A stretch of 48,801 nucleotides of DNA from JAABRU01 sp050180235 (GCA_050180235.1 JBFXEJ010000038.1:1-48801), one strand, 5' to 3'. Shown: positions 16,298-25,672, numbered from the stretch's first letter. The notes: generated from the letters alone by a model not told the origin. Numbers and translations: made by a program.

Positions 16298-18957
16298 TGA
16301 AGATGAAAAAATCAGGTATGCTGGCTGCAATGGTGCTGATCTGCATGTTCATGGCAGGATTGGCATGGGGGCAGGATAAATCCGGGGATGACAAAATCGC
16401 GGATATTACCAAGGAAGTTCTCACAGGGCCCAATGAACTCAATCCGGAAAAGATTCTGGGGCCGGGAAGCATAGGCATAGAAACCAGTCAGGATCTGCTC
16501 ATGAGTTTCGGTGCGACTGTCCGTTTTGTCCCCACTGTGGAATCCAACTGGGATTTTGGAATGCACGGGGATCTGCCGGGCTATTTTTACACCGTGCCGG
16601 TCAAGGATTTTGCAGGTGATATGCTCAATGCCACCAATTCTGTTCAGGGAATTTACCAGAGCTCCCTGACACTCAATGATGCCATCACCAACGGCAGAGG
16701 CACAGACGCTGTGATTTCCGCGTATGAAGACTATGCCAATTCCTTTTATACAGCCAATGAGGCCACTCAGGTCAGTCCCACCCTCAATGCAAATGTCAGC
16801 AAACTGGCAGGCAGCATGAAACTGATTGATACCAATGTCAGCAGTGCGGTCAACGGCATTGCAGTGCCGGTGTCCACATCAGTAGCTGACGCGGCAGCAA
16901 CAGCGGCTGTCGATGCGGCTTTTACAGCAGGTGCGGATATTACCAGCATCACCACTGCTGCCCTGACAGCAGCGAATACGGCTGCCTCCACTGTTACAGG
17001 CGGTTTTAGTGATGCACAGCAGAAAGCCATTGCCACTGTATCAGGTAACGCGGCAGCAAGTGCGGCCGCATCTGCCGCAGCCACCACAGCAGCCGGAGCA
17101 GTGCAGATGGCATACCAGCAGGCTGCCCTGGCCGGAATGGATGTCACCAATCCCGCTGTGCAGGCCCAGATCAAGGCAATGGCCTCAGATGCTGCTGTTG
17201 CGGCTACCAAAACATCAGCAGAAAATTCAGCCGCCAACGCGGCTTCTGATGCTGCAAAAGCGGCTGTAATCGGTGCAGCAGTCACAAGTCCCAATGCAGC
17301 TTTGGGCGGAGCCAATCTGATTCAGGTGTCAGATTCACTGGCAGCCGGTCTTGCCAAGAGTGTCAACAAAGATCCCAATGCCGCAGCATCGGATCTTACC
17401 GGCAGCCAGACCTATCTGACGGTGCTGAAAGCCAAAGCTGATGCCTTCAAACCCTATTATCTGTCCAATACCTTCCTGAGAGTCCATTCCAATGAGTCAG
17501 GAGCAGTGGATGACGGATATATCCGCAATGAAACCAAGATGTATTTCAATGCCATGCCCAAGGACAAAAAATGGAGTTTTTACGCGGCACTGGAATTTGA
17601 CCGGCCCATTGACACTGATACGGTTGACAACCGCGGCGGCCGCGGGGATTCCGGAAGCGATTTCGGCATGGAACGCCTCAATGCCAGCATAGAACTTGTG
17701 GAAGGTCTGCGCCTTCACGGCGGATGGGACACCTGGGGACTGGATGTAATTGAAGCGGCCTCAATGGTGTACGGAGATGACAATGCCGGTTTCTGGCTCA
17801 AGGGAGATTATGATTCCATGGATTTCTCTCTTGCCTGGATCAAACTCAAAGAAAATGATTTCCAGAACAGCAGCGCTGAACTGGACGACGCCACGGACGC
17901 AGACCGGGATCTGATTGCCGGATATGTGGATTATTATTTCCGTGAAAAAGACAAGGTAAGATTTTTCGCAGGGCTGGATCGGATCCGTCAGGTTCAGACC
18001 AATGACTTTACCGGTTATCTGGCATCACAGGCAGGACTGCAGGATTATGCAGGTATCTACGGCAACAACGGTATTGCAGGCGCAAAAGCAGCTTCACCGG
18101 ACACCAATGCCTATAACATTGGCGGATATTATCTCGGAAATTTCGGAAATATCGTTGAAGTTATGTTTGAGGGAGCCTACAAATTCGGTTCCGCTGATGA
18201 TACAGGTCTGAAAGGCGTTTTCAACGGTGTGGATACCATCCAGTACAATGATTTCGATATATCCGCCTTTGCCCTGGCCGCGGATGTGGCTTTTGAACTC
18301 AAGGACACAGTGGGCTGGCTCAGTTTCAAACCCCATGTGGGATTCATGTACACCTCAGGCGATGATGATCCCAAAGATGACAAACTCAGCGGCTACACCG
18401 GCATCACCAATGCACAGCGTTTTTCCTCCATGTGGGGCGGTGAAAACACCATTATCGGTGATAACAGCATGGTTCTGGGAACAGCCATCTACGGTTATGT
18501 TCCGGAACTGTACGGAAACGGCACACCTGTATTTACCGGTGGTGTGCAGAATTTTGCGGGCATCGGCAGCGGCCGCGGTGACAACCCCGGTCTGGGTATG
18601 CTCAGCGCGGGCATCACCGTCCGTCCCAAAATTTTCCTGATCTACCGGACCAATATCAACGCGTTCTGGTGGAATGAGGATTTTTATGTGGCTGATATGG
18701 TCAATCCTGTTGTTTATGATGAAGCCACAGGCACATTGAAAAAAGGCAAATACAGCCTGGTGGAATCCGGTTATGTGGGAACAGAATGGGACAACGAAAT
18801 CACCCTGGCCCTGAGCAAAAACATGTTTGTCAAAGGCCAGCTTTCCTTTTTCTTCCCCGGCAGCGGTGTTGAGGATGTCACCACAGCTCTTTCCGGCGGA
18901 ATAGAAAGCAGTGATACTGCCATGCGTCTGGCGTCTGAACTGATCTGGAATTTCTGA
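16297..18957 (+). CDS. Outer-membrane porin-like beta-barrel protein with Ala-rich segment
   Basis: An 886-residue exported protein. A signal peptide is clear (MKMKKSGMLAAMVLICMFMA then LAWGQ, cleavage near residue 25). The last residues, TAMRLASELIWNF, end in Phe as beta-barrel substrates of the BAM machinery do. The C-terminal two thirds have alternating strand patterns (WSFYAALEFDRPI, LRLHGGWDTWGLDVI, FSLAWIKL, VRFFAGLDRIRQ), consistent with a 16- or 18-strand barrel. Residues ~195-345 are strikingly Ala-rich (AAASAAASAAATTAAGAV) and probably a helical insert in the periplasm or outside. ATG 16297 follows AGGAGG at 10 nt. No operon partner. Similar large porin-like proteins are known from sulfate reducers; substrate unknown. 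Confidence 0.75.
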   Translation: MKMKKSGMLAAMVLICMFMAGLAWGQDKSGDDKIADITKEVLTGPNELNPEKILGPGSIGIETSQDLLMSFGATVRFVPTVESNWDFGMHGDLPGYFYTVPVKDFAGDMLNATNSVQGIYQSSLTLNDAITNGRGTDAVISAYEDYANSFYTANEATQVSPTLNANVSKLAGSMKLIDTNVSSAVNGIAVPVSTSVADAAATAAVDAAFTAGADITSITTAALTAANTAASTVTGGFSDAQQKAIATVSGNAAASAAASAAATTAAGAVQMAYQQAALAGMDVTNPAVQAQIKAMASDAAVAATKTSAENSAANAASDAAKAAVIGAAVTSPNAALGGANLIQVSDSLAAGLAKSVNKDPNAAASDLTGSQTYLTVLKAKADAFKPYYLSNTFLRVHSNESGAVDDGYIRNETKMYFNAMPKDKKWSFYAALEFDRPIDTDTVDNRGGRGDSGSDFGMERLNASIELVEGLRLHGGWDTWGLDVIEAASMVYGDDNAGFWLKGDYDSMDFSLAWIKLKENDFQNSSAELDDATDADRDLIAGYVDYYFREKDKVRFFAGLDRIRQVQTNDFTGYLASQAGLQDYAGIYGNNGIAGAKAASPDTNAYNIGGYYLGNFGNIVEVMFEGAYKFGSADDTGLKGVFNGVDTIQYNDFDISAFALAADVAFELKDTVGWLSFKPHVGFMYTSGDDDPKDDKLSGYTGITNAQRFSSMWGGENTIIGDNSMVLGTAIYGYVPELYGNGTPVFTGGVQNFAGIGSGRGDNPGLGMLSAGITVRPKIFLIYRTNINAFWWNEDFYVADMVNPVVYDEATGTLKKGKYSLVESGYVGTEWDNEITLALSKNMFVKGQLSFFFPGSGVEDVTTALSGGIESSDTAMRLASELIWNF

Positions 18958-18995
18958 TGCCTTTTTCTGAAACGCACATGCCGGTTTATATGTAA

Positions 18996-19138
18996 TAACT
19001 GATGTTACGCACCATCGTCATACCGGCGAAAGCCGTTATCCGGAACATGTTGATATTACCGGATTCAGACTTACGCCGGAATGACGGTCAAAAAAGGATA
19101 ACTCCCTGATTTTTGAAAGAGTGGCGTAACATCAGTTA
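18996..19138. mobile_element. 143-bp MITE, TAACTGATGTTACGC family (copy 1)
   Basis: Ends TAACTGATGTTACGC and (inverted) GCGTAACATCAGTTA match each other. The interior has the common CGTCATACCGGCGAAAGCCG palindromic unit. A second copy of exactly the same length lies at 41059-41201. Confidence 0.8.
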
Positions 19139-19170
19139 AGAAAACCGGTGTGCTGATTTGGAAAAAAATT

Positions 19171-19208
19171 TCCCGCGGAGGACAAAAAATTCTGTGTCCT
19201 CCGCGGGA
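19171..19208. terminator. Strong 14-bp hairpin between convergent genes
   Basis: TCCCGCGGAGGACA pairs perfectly with TGTCCTCCGCGGGA across a 10-nt loop. It lies between the porin-like gene (plus) and the thermonuclease gene (minus) and may end either transcript, although no long U-run follows. It also resembles the CCCACAGAGGACACAG repeats elsewhere. The remaining sequence to 19395 shows no gene. Confidence 0.5.
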
Positions 19209-19395
19209 CTTCCGCCCGGACGCGGTGAGTGAAAAAAAATAATAAACTCTGCGTTTAAACACGGGCTGTCAAACGTTTTGATCCACTGTCTTTTTTCTGA
19301 TATTCTTTTTCGGTGCCGAGTTCCCTGTTCTGCAGGGCTTCCCCGGATTTGTCACTGATATACCTTTATCACCGGAATTTCTTACATATCCTACT

Positions 19396-19890
19396 TTATT
19401 TCCATGCCTTTTTCTTGCCGCCGTCATAGGATTTGGCCAGTTTTTTCCTGATCATAGTTTTGGCCAGATCCTTTCTGTCACAGAATACGGTCGCAAGCAT
19501 TCTTCCGTATTTGTCATCCATGCTGACATTGTAGAGATGAATCTTCCGGGCTGCGCCAAATTCTGCTGCCACCAGAGCCTTTGCCTGCTCTGCCTTTTTT
19601 TTCACCACAGGGCGTTTGTCCTTCATTTCCGGCGTGTCAACTCCCCGGATTCGGATACCCACAGGTTTTCCGTCAATGGGTCTGTGGCCCTTCACATGCG
19701 CGAAAAAGGTGTCTCCGTCATAGATTTTGTCAAGTTTCAGGACTTCGCAGTGCCATATGCAGTTGGGATCATGCTCAGGCAGAGGATCCCGCTGATTCCG
19801 CAGCATTCGCCACAGAATCAGCGCTATGAAGCAGAAAACCGCACCCGCAATAATATAAAGGGTTTGCGGATCGTTTAAATCAATATTCAT
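19396..19890 (-). CDS. Membrane-anchored thermonuclease (SNase) family protein
   Basis: A 164-residue protein with an uncleaved N-terminal membrane helix at ~residues 10-29 (LYIIAGAVFCFIALILW) and a staphylococcal-nuclease-like domain. Catalytic and binding residues are in place: DGDT (58-61, calcium site), R82 and E88 in IRIRGVDTPEM, and R130 in DKYGRMLATV. Such enzymes cut DNA and RNA with calcium. Here the domain would probably lie on the outer side of the inner membrane. The start has GGAGG directly upstream. Overlap with korB is none: 120 bp with an inverted repeat separate them, so it is probably transcribed separately or by read-through. Confidence 0.88.
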   Translation of the reverse strand: MNIDLNDPQTLYIIAGAVFCFIALILWRMLRNQRDPLPEHDPNCIWHCEVLKLDKIYDGDTFFAHVKGHRPIDGKPVGIRIRGVDTPEMKDKRPVVKKKAEQAKALVAAEFGAARKIHLYNVSMDDKYGRMLATVFCDRKDLAKTMIRKKLAKSYDGGKKKAWK

Positions 19891-19932
19891 ATTCCTCCGT
19901 TTTAAATGGATTCATCAGATATTATCGGAACC

Positions 19933-20001
19933 AAAGCAGAACAGGCTTCCAGCCTGTTCTGTTTGTGGACGGTGGCACAAGCTGGAAGCCTGTGCTACTT
20001 T
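19933..20001. terminator. Inverted repeat downstream of korB
   Basis: AAAGCAGAACAGGCTTCCAGC (19933-19953) is repeated inverted at 19981-20001 with a few mismatches, and each arm is itself partly palindromic (ACAGGCTtccAGCCTGT). It follows the korB stop at 20012 on the minus strand and could act as a terminator or be a dispersed repeat. Confidence 0.5.
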
Positions 20002-20011
20002 TATCTCTATT

Positions 20012-20863
20012 CTATTCCACTTTCTCCGGGCAGTACATCCGCTTATACATCTCATCGTGGGTGGGTTTGTCAATTTCCAGGAATTTCCCCAGAATCACAC
20101 CCCGGCTGTAATCAATATCCAGTTCCCTGAAATCAGCGCCGTTTTTTACAATGGTCTTATCATGGTATTTTTTCAGGGTGTCCAAATTTTTTTCCTTGTT
20201 CCTTCGGCCATAATTGATGGGACAGGGAGAAAGTACCTCAATAAAGGAAAATCCCCTTCGTTTGATGGCTTCGGCAATGGAATCAGCGAGATCCCGCGCA
20301 TGAAGCATAGTCCAGCGCGCAATATACGTGGCTCCGGCTGCAAAGGCCAGCAGTGGCAGATTGAAAGGCGTTTCCGGATTTCCGGATGTGGTGGTGGAAG
20401 ATTTTGCCTTATGGGGCGTGGTTGCTGCCACCTGTCCGCCGGTCATGCCATAGGTCAGATTGTTGACGCAGATCACGGTAATGTCCATATTGCGCCGGGC
20501 CGCGTGAATAAAATGGTTGCCGCCGATGGCAAACAAATCCCCGTCTCCGGAAAACACAATCACTTTGATGTCAGGATTTGCCATTTTGATTCCTGTGGCA
20601 AAGGGAATGGCACGTCCGTGTGTGGTGTGAAAGGAATCCACATTGATGTATCCGGCTCCGCGTCCGGAACAGCCAATGCCGGAAACCATTGCAAACTGAT
20701 TGTAGGGAATGCCTGTCTGCTTAATTGCTGTAAGGCAGGAAGTGAACACCGAACCGATTCCGCATCCGGGACACCAGATATGGGGAATCCGATCCATGCG
20801 CACCAGATCCTCCAGAGGATGGGCAACTGCCTGTGTGATGTTTTTGTCAGGATTTTGGGTCAT
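20012..20863 (-). CDS. korB: 2-oxoacid:ferredoxin oxidoreductase, beta subunit
   Basis: A 283-residue thiamine-diphosphate subunit. CPGCGIG at ~31-37 is the conserved Cys motif. VFSGDGDLFAIGGNHFIHAA to NNLTYGMTGGQ is the ThDP/Mg motif (GDGD...NN), and PCPINYGRR follows. Together with the alpha subunit it oxidatively decarboxylates a 2-oxoacid, probably 2-oxoglutarate, to the acyl-CoA while reducing ferredoxin. ATG 20863 is chosen: AAGGAG is 11 nt upstream and the alpha-subunit stop ends one base before the start, so the pair is translationally coupled. Longer upstream starts would run into korA. The exact 2-oxoacid cannot be fixed from sequence. Confidence 0.92.
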   Translation of the reverse strand: MTQNPDKNITQAVAHPLEDLVRMDRIPHIWCPGCGIGSVFTSCLTAIKQTGIPYNQFAMVSGIGCSGRGAGYINVDSFHTTHGRAIPFATGIKMANPDIKVIVFSGDGDLFAIGGNHFIHAARRNMDITVICVNNLTYGMTGGQVAATTPHKAKSSTTTSGNPETPFNLPLLAFAAGATYIARWTMLHARDLADSIAEAIKRRGFSFIEVLSPCPINYGRRNKEKNLDTLKKYHDKTIVKNGADFRELDIDYSRGVILGKFLEIDKPTHDEMYKRMYCPEKVE

Positions 20864-20864
20864 A

Positions 20865-22010
20865 TCAGAATTTCTCCTTGAGCAGGGCCAGCACATCATC
20901 GGGCGCAATAACGGTTCCGCCCGGATGTCCCACCAGATAGGACGGAACTTTTCCGCCAGCGCACCTTTCCACTTCCCGGCAGATCTGCCCCATATTGATT
21001 TCCACAGTCACAAAGCCTTTTACCCGCTGCGCGAGACTGCGGATTTTTTCTTCGGGAAAAGGCCAGACTGTAATCAGGCGCAGCAGCCCGACTTTCATGC
21101 CCATTTCACGGGCCTCATCCACAGCAGTGTAACTGGTGCGTGAGGAAACACCATAGGAAACAAGAACAATATCCGCGTCATCCAGCCGATAGGATTCGGT
21201 CATAATAATATCATCCAGATTGTTGCGGATTTTGGACAAAAGCCGGTGGATCATCTCTTTCTGCGTATCCACAGACATGACCGGATACCCTTTTTCATCA
21301 TGGGTCAGTCCCGTGACATGCACATTATAGCCATCTCCAATGGAAGGCATGGGAGCCACACCATTGGGGCCGGGTTTGTAAAGTCTGAATTTGTCTTTCC
21401 GTCCTGTGGGTTTGGGCCGGGAAACGGTTTTGATCTTTGCAGCATCCGGAATGATCACCTTTTCACTCATATGTCCCACAATCTCATCAGACATAATAAG
21501 CACAGGTGTCCGGTATTTTTCACTTAAATTAAAGGCCGTGATGGTCAGATCAAACATTTCCTGCGGTGACGCGGGTGCAAGGGCAATGATTTCATAATCG
21601 CCGTGGGAACCCCATCTGGCCTGCATCATATCTGCCTGCGCGCCCTGAGTCGGAAGACCGGTGGAAGGGCCGGCACGCTGCACATTCACAATCACGCAGG
21701 GCGTTTCCGTAACCACAGCCAGACCAATGCTTTCCATCATCAGACTGAAACCCGGCCCGGATGTGGCAGTCATGGATTTCACGCCGGTCCACGCGCCGCC
21801 CAGCACCGATGTGATGGCCGCAATTTCATCTTCCATCTGAATGAAAACACCGCCCACTTTGGGCAGTCTTTCAGAGATATGCTCTGCCACTTCCGTGGCC
21901 GGAGTGATGGGATAGCCCCCGAAAAACCGGCATCCAGCGGCAATGGCCCCTTCCGCGCAGGCCTCATCCCCGTTGATAAAATGCTCTCCTGTAAGAACTC
22001 TTGATTCCAT
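20865..22010 (-). CDS. korA: 2-oxoacid:ferredoxin oxidoreductase, alpha subunit
   Basis: A 381-residue subunit. The opening GEHFINGDEACAEGAIAAGC followed by FFGGYPITPATEVAEHISER is the signature of the KorA/VorB pyrimidine-binding domain. MTATSGPGFSLMMESIGLAV and QRAGPSTGLPTQ are the conserved substrate/ThDP contacts. The C-terminal swivel domain has DIVLVSYGVSSRTSYTAV. It lacks the gamma domain that is fused in some homologues, so a separate gamma subunit (and a ferredoxin-like delta) would be expected, but neither is adjacent. The only gene upstream is the unrelated HTH gene, 140 bp away. Product coupling with korB supports the call. Confidence 0.92.
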   Translation of the reverse strand: MESRVLTGEHFINGDEACAEGAIAAGCRFFGGYPITPATEVAEHISERLPKVGGVFIQMEDEIAAITSVLGGAWTGVKSMTATSGPGFSLMMESIGLAVVTETPCVIVNVQRAGPSTGLPTQGAQADMMQARWGSHGDYEIIALAPASPQEMFDLTITAFNLSEKYRTPVLIMSDEIVGHMSEKVIIPDAAKIKTVSRPKPTGRKDKFRLYKPGPNGVAPMPSIGDGYNVHVTGLTHDEKGYPVMSVDTQKEMIHRLLSKIRNNLDDIIMTESYRLDDADIVLVSYGVSSRTSYTAVDEAREMGMKVGLLRLITVWPFPEEKIRSLAQRVKGFVTVEINMGQICREVERCAGGKVPSYLVGHPGGTVIAPDDVLALLKEKF

Positions 22011-22149
22011 TGTGCTGTAATTTCCTTATATTTGATATTCAAATGTATTTTTTCATGTAATGACAGACTGAACGGCAATCCGTGAAGACAACCCTCCGGA
22101 GTTATAAATTAAGCGGTTTCTTCAGAGTGTAACAGAACTTTGTCATTTT

Positions 22150-22455
22150 TCAGATGACTGCATCAATTCCTTTTCGTTCTATTATGCTTAACAGTTTTTT
22201 TGAGGCTCCTGCCGGTTTTTTGCTGCCCTGTTCCCATTTCCGGACAGTTGAAGGGCTGATATTGAAAATACCGGCAAGTGCAGCCTGGCTTAATCCGAAT
22301 TTTCTTCTTATCGCAGCAATTTTTTCAGGGCTGTATTCCTGAATATCCGGAAGGCACATATTTTCAATATTTTTCATCGTATTATCATCAATCAGCCCGC
22401 TTTTGTTTAAATCTCTGACTGTGCCGGTGATTGATTCTGCTATGGATTTTCTCAT
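22150..22455 (-). CDS. HTH (Xre/NadS-like) antitoxin-type regulator, orphan
   Basis: A 101-residue DNA-binding protein. The C-terminal half has an Xre-type helix-turn-helix, PEKIAAIRRKFGLSQAALAG then IFNISPSTVRKWEQGSKKPA, as in HigA/NadS antitoxins of type II systems, with the N-terminal IENMCLPDIQEYSPEK linker typical of that group. These are normally encoded directly after a RelE/HigB-type toxin. Upstream (22456-22724) only a strong hairpin and unrecognised sequence are found, so the toxin is absent. It may now act as a solitary regulator. Confidence 0.85.
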   Translation of the reverse strand: MRKSIAESITGTVRDLNKSGLIDDNTMKNIENMCLPDIQEYSPEKIAAIRRKFGLSQAALAGIFNISPSTVRKWEQGSKKPAGASKKLLSIIERKGIDAVI

Positions 22456-22472
22456 GCTTTCACCTCACTTTG

Positions 22473-22509
22473 AAAAAAACCGGATTTTCCCGAAAAATCC
22501 GGTTTTTTG
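22473..22509. terminator. Bidirectional terminator-like hairpin
   Basis: AAAAAACCGGATTTT and AAAAATCCGGTTTTTT form a perfect stem with A-run and T-run on opposite sides, so it can end transcription in both directions. It separates the CHASE2 kinase gene (stop at 22725, minus) from the HTH gene start at 22455. Confidence 0.75.
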
Positions 22510-22724
22510 AATACCCGAAAATTTTCGCTTGAGCACTTATATAAGTTTTCCGGTGCGGTACTCACAGTCAAAGCCTGCTTTTTTTATATTGATTTATAAA
22601 AAATATCAATACAAAAAGATGCGGTGCTGACAGTTTTGCGACATACCTCTGCTGCGGTGGGATGGATACTGTCTGGCCTGATTGCATTCCTGGCTCAAAC
22701 ATTGTCCGGGCCGATTATTTCCCC

Positions 22725-25643
22725 TCAGCCCAGTACCTCACGAACCTTGGCAGCCATATCTTTCACCGAGAAGGGCTTCTGTATGAAATTCACACCTTCG
22801 TCCAATACACCATGATGAGCAATAATATCGGCTGTATAACCGGACATAAACAGGTGCTTCATCTTTGGCCGAATCGCCTGAAGCCGTGCGACCAGATCCC
22901 GTCCGTTCATCTCCGGCATTATCACATCGGTGATGACCAGATGAATTTCAGAGCTGTTTTTTTCGGCTATGCGGATTGCCTCATTTGGCGTAGCTGCTGA
23001 TATAACAGAATAACCCAGCTTTTGCAGCATCATCATGCCCATTTCCAGAAGAGTCGGATCATCCTCTGCGATAAGTATGGTCTCGCCCCGGCTTCGCGGG
23101 ATGTCCTCAATATGTTCCTTTCCTGCGGGCACTGCTTCGGCAGCATTCAGCGGAATGCAGATTTTGAAGGTGGTTCCTTTCCCCGGTTCGCTGTATACAT
23201 TGATGAATCCGTTGTTTTGCTTTACAATGCCATATACAGTGGCCAGTCCCATACCCGTTCCCCGGCCCAGACCTTTGGTTGTGAAAAACGGTTCAAAGAT
23301 ATGGTTCAGCGTGTCTTTGTCCATGCCGGAGCCATTGTCGCTGACGGAAAGCAGCACATAGTCCCCTGGGACAGACTCGGCATGGGACTTGCAATAGGCC
23401 TCGTCAAAAGAGACTGTGTCTGTTTTAATGGTGATCCTGCCGACATCCGTGATGGCATCCCTTGCGTTGACGCACAGATTGAGCAGAATCTGGTCAAACT
23501 GGGATGGGTCCATCCTGACTGTGCAGGGCCCATCGCCCGGCAGCCAGGCCAGCTCGATGTTTTCACCAATGAGCCGCCGTATCATTTTAAGTATGGCTTC
23601 AACCGATTTGCTGAGTTCAAACACGACCGGCTCAATGGTCTGTTTGCGGGCAAAGGCCAGCAGTTGACGGGTGAGGCTGGCAGAGCGCCGGGCAGCGTCA
23701 ATAATTCTGTCAAGATTTTTGTTAAACCGATCTTCGGGGGATATATCACGTTTGGCAAGCTCGGCATATCCCATAATAACCCCCAGCATATTGTTGAAAT
23801 CGTGCGCCACACCGCCCGCGAGAATGCCGACCGCCTCCAGTTTCCTTGACTGATGCAACTGCTCCTGCAGTTTTTCACGCTCCTCTTCAGCCCGTTTGCG
23901 CCCGGTAATATCAAAAAAACTTATGATGATGCTGTCTCCGAGCAGTCTGCTGCTGATAATCATGGTGTGCATGGTTCCATCCCTGCACAATACCGGACAT
24001 TCAAGCGGTTCTGTTTCTGAATTGCCGGCTGCAGCACACTTCAGATCAGCCTGCCATTTTGACGCCACCCTGTTTTTTAATTCAGGATCGGTAAAGGAAA
24101 GCTTCCACGCATGATCCAGGGTTGGCACGTCATCGATTGTATATCCCATTGTCTCTGTAAGGCTGTCATTCACATCAAGGACTTTTCCATCCAAAGAAAT
24201 ATGACTCATGGGCATTGGTGCTCTTTTGAAGAGTGTGCGGAACCGGGCTTCGCTTTCCTTCAGGGCCTTCTGTGCACATCTGTAATCTGACCAGTATTTC
24301 AGGAAGGTCAGGAATATGTAATTGCAGAAAACAGATGCAATGGGAAATGCTGTCCCTGCAAACAGGCCCATGCGAAAAAAAATCTGCTGTGCTGCAATCC
24401 ATAATCCGGCAATAAAGAGAATCATGACAATGAAGCAGAAGACAGCACTTCTGAACCCGGTACACAAAGTCAATGATACACCCAGAATAAAAACAAGCAG
24501 CAGGATCAGACCATTGGCCCAGCCTGGCACAGAGATGAAATCACCGGTCAGCAGATTGTCAACAACAGTGGCATGTACCTCCACCCCCGGCACTGTCGGA
24601 TTAAAGGGCGTGGTTCTCAACTCTGCCAGACCGGTCGCGGAAGTGCCGACAAAGGCTATTTTTCCCCGCAGCCGTTCTGATGAGACACTGCCGTCCATGA
24701 TATCCGCTGCCGATATATAGTCATATTTTATCTTCGGATTCCGGAATTTGATCAGGAGCTGGCCGTGGGGGTCAACAGGCACGGATGTTCCCCTGTAATT
24801 GACTGACTGCAGAATGTTTCCGTCTTTTTTCAGAAGGATATTGCCGTTTTCCACAAGTTTCAGAACTGTGGCAAGGGCCAGGCTGGGATAAAACTCTCCG
24901 TTGTACTGAATGAGCAGGGGTATGCGCCTCAGCATACCGCTTTGGTCAGGACTGAAATTGACAAAACCTGAAGCACTGACCTTTTCTGAGAGCATTTTTA
25001 AATTGCACAGAACACCCGAACTTTCCGGAATCCCTGTGTCATCTTTCTTTTCCCCTGCATTCTGCATAAATGAAACATTGACAGGGTGCAGAACGCATTG
25101 TTCCGAGCTTTTTATAAAACTGCTGAAATGGAATTTGTTGCCCAGTACAAAGGGCCTGCCGGACAGAGTTTCAGCAAGAATCAGATCGTTATCGAGCAGT
25201 TTGCCGGGAAGCCGGTCAACTGACAGCTTAAGTTTATAGGCTTCCCCAAGATCTTTCAGCAGCCGCCCCGCAGAGGTTCTGTCAGGTTCTGCAAAAATCA
25301 TGTCAACGCATATGACAGACGGTTCCATATCTGCGATTTTGTCAAACAGTTCAGCCACCCGGTAGCGGGGCCAGGGCCACTGTCCATATCGGTTCAGGCT
25401 TTTTTCATCAAGATCAGCAATTACCAGCCTGCTGCTGGCGCAATTGTTCGGAAAATTTCTGAGAAGCAGATCATAGTTTATAAAATCAAGTGGTTGAAGC
25501 AGGGTTGGTTTGAGTGCAAAAAGAGCGGTAAAAAACAGGGTGGACAAAAGCCCCCAGACAATGATGCGGAGCCTTCCCTGCCTGCCGGTCAGAATAAAAT
25601 TGTTGGAATCGCAGGCTGGAAGTCTGCCCGATTCTGTTTTCAT
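22725..25643 (-). CDS. CHASE2-PAS hybrid sensor histidine kinase
   Basis: A 972-residue membrane kinase. A helix at ~27-45 precedes a large extracytoplasmic CHASE2 domain (SRLVIADLDEKSLNRYGQWP, PSVICVDMIFAEPD, GKIAFVGTSATGLAELRTTP, VPGVEVHATVVDNLLTG). Three further membrane helices follow at ~375-445, then a PAS domain (~460-580). HisKA has H614 in GGVAHDFNNMLGVIMGYAEL, the ATPase has NLCVNARDAI, SDNGSGMD and GTGMGLATVYG, and a receiver has D906 in ITDVIMPEMNG with FIQKPFSV. CHASE2 proteins are often encoded beside FecR-domain proteins, and such a gene plus an OmpA lipoprotein lies immediately upstream (29-bp gap). It probably senses an envelope signal through them. Confidence 0.92.
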   Translation of the reverse strand: MKTESGRLPACDSNNFILTGRQGRLRIIVWGLLSTLFFTALFALKPTLLQPLDFINYDLLLRNFPNNCASSRLVIADLDEKSLNRYGQWPWPRYRVAELFDKIADMEPSVICVDMIFAEPDRTSAGRLLKDLGEAYKLKLSVDRLPGKLLDNDLILAETLSGRPFVLGNKFHFSSFIKSSEQCVLHPVNVSFMQNAGEKKDDTGIPESSGVLCNLKMLSEKVSASGFVNFSPDQSGMLRRIPLLIQYNGEFYPSLALATVLKLVENGNILLKKDGNILQSVNYRGTSVPVDPHGQLLIKFRNPKIKYDYISAADIMDGSVSSERLRGKIAFVGTSATGLAELRTTPFNPTVPGVEVHATVVDNLLTGDFISVPGWANGLILLLVFILGVSLTLCTGFRSAVFCFIVMILFIAGLWIAAQQIFFRMGLFAGTAFPIASVFCNYIFLTFLKYWSDYRCAQKALKESEARFRTLFKRAPMPMSHISLDGKVLDVNDSLTETMGYTIDDVPTLDHAWKLSFTDPELKNRVASKWQADLKCAAAGNSETEPLECPVLCRDGTMHTMIISSRLLGDSIIISFFDITGRKRAEEEREKLQEQLHQSRKLEAVGILAGGVAHDFNNMLGVIMGYAELAKRDISPEDRFNKNLDRIIDAARRSASLTRQLLAFARKQTIEPVVFELSKSVEAILKMIRRLIGENIELAWLPGDGPCTVRMDPSQFDQILLNLCVNARDAITDVGRITIKTDTVSFDEAYCKSHAESVPGDYVLLSVSDNGSGMDKDTLNHIFEPFFTTKGLGRGTGMGLATVYGIVKQNNGFINVYSEPGKGTTFKICIPLNAAEAVPAGKEHIEDIPRSRGETILIAEDDPTLLEMGMMMLQKLGYSVISAATPNEAIRIAEKNSSEIHLVITDVIMPEMNGRDLVARLQAIRPKMKHLFMSGYTADIIAHHGVLDEGVNFIQKPFSVKDMAAKVREVLG

Positions 25644-25672
25644 GGATAACCCTGCTGTACCGGCTGCCGCAG

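Noticed and set aside
16767..17315. 182-aa minus-strand Ala-rich ORF
   Set aside because: It is the reverse reading of the GC-skewed Ala-rich part of the porin-like gene.
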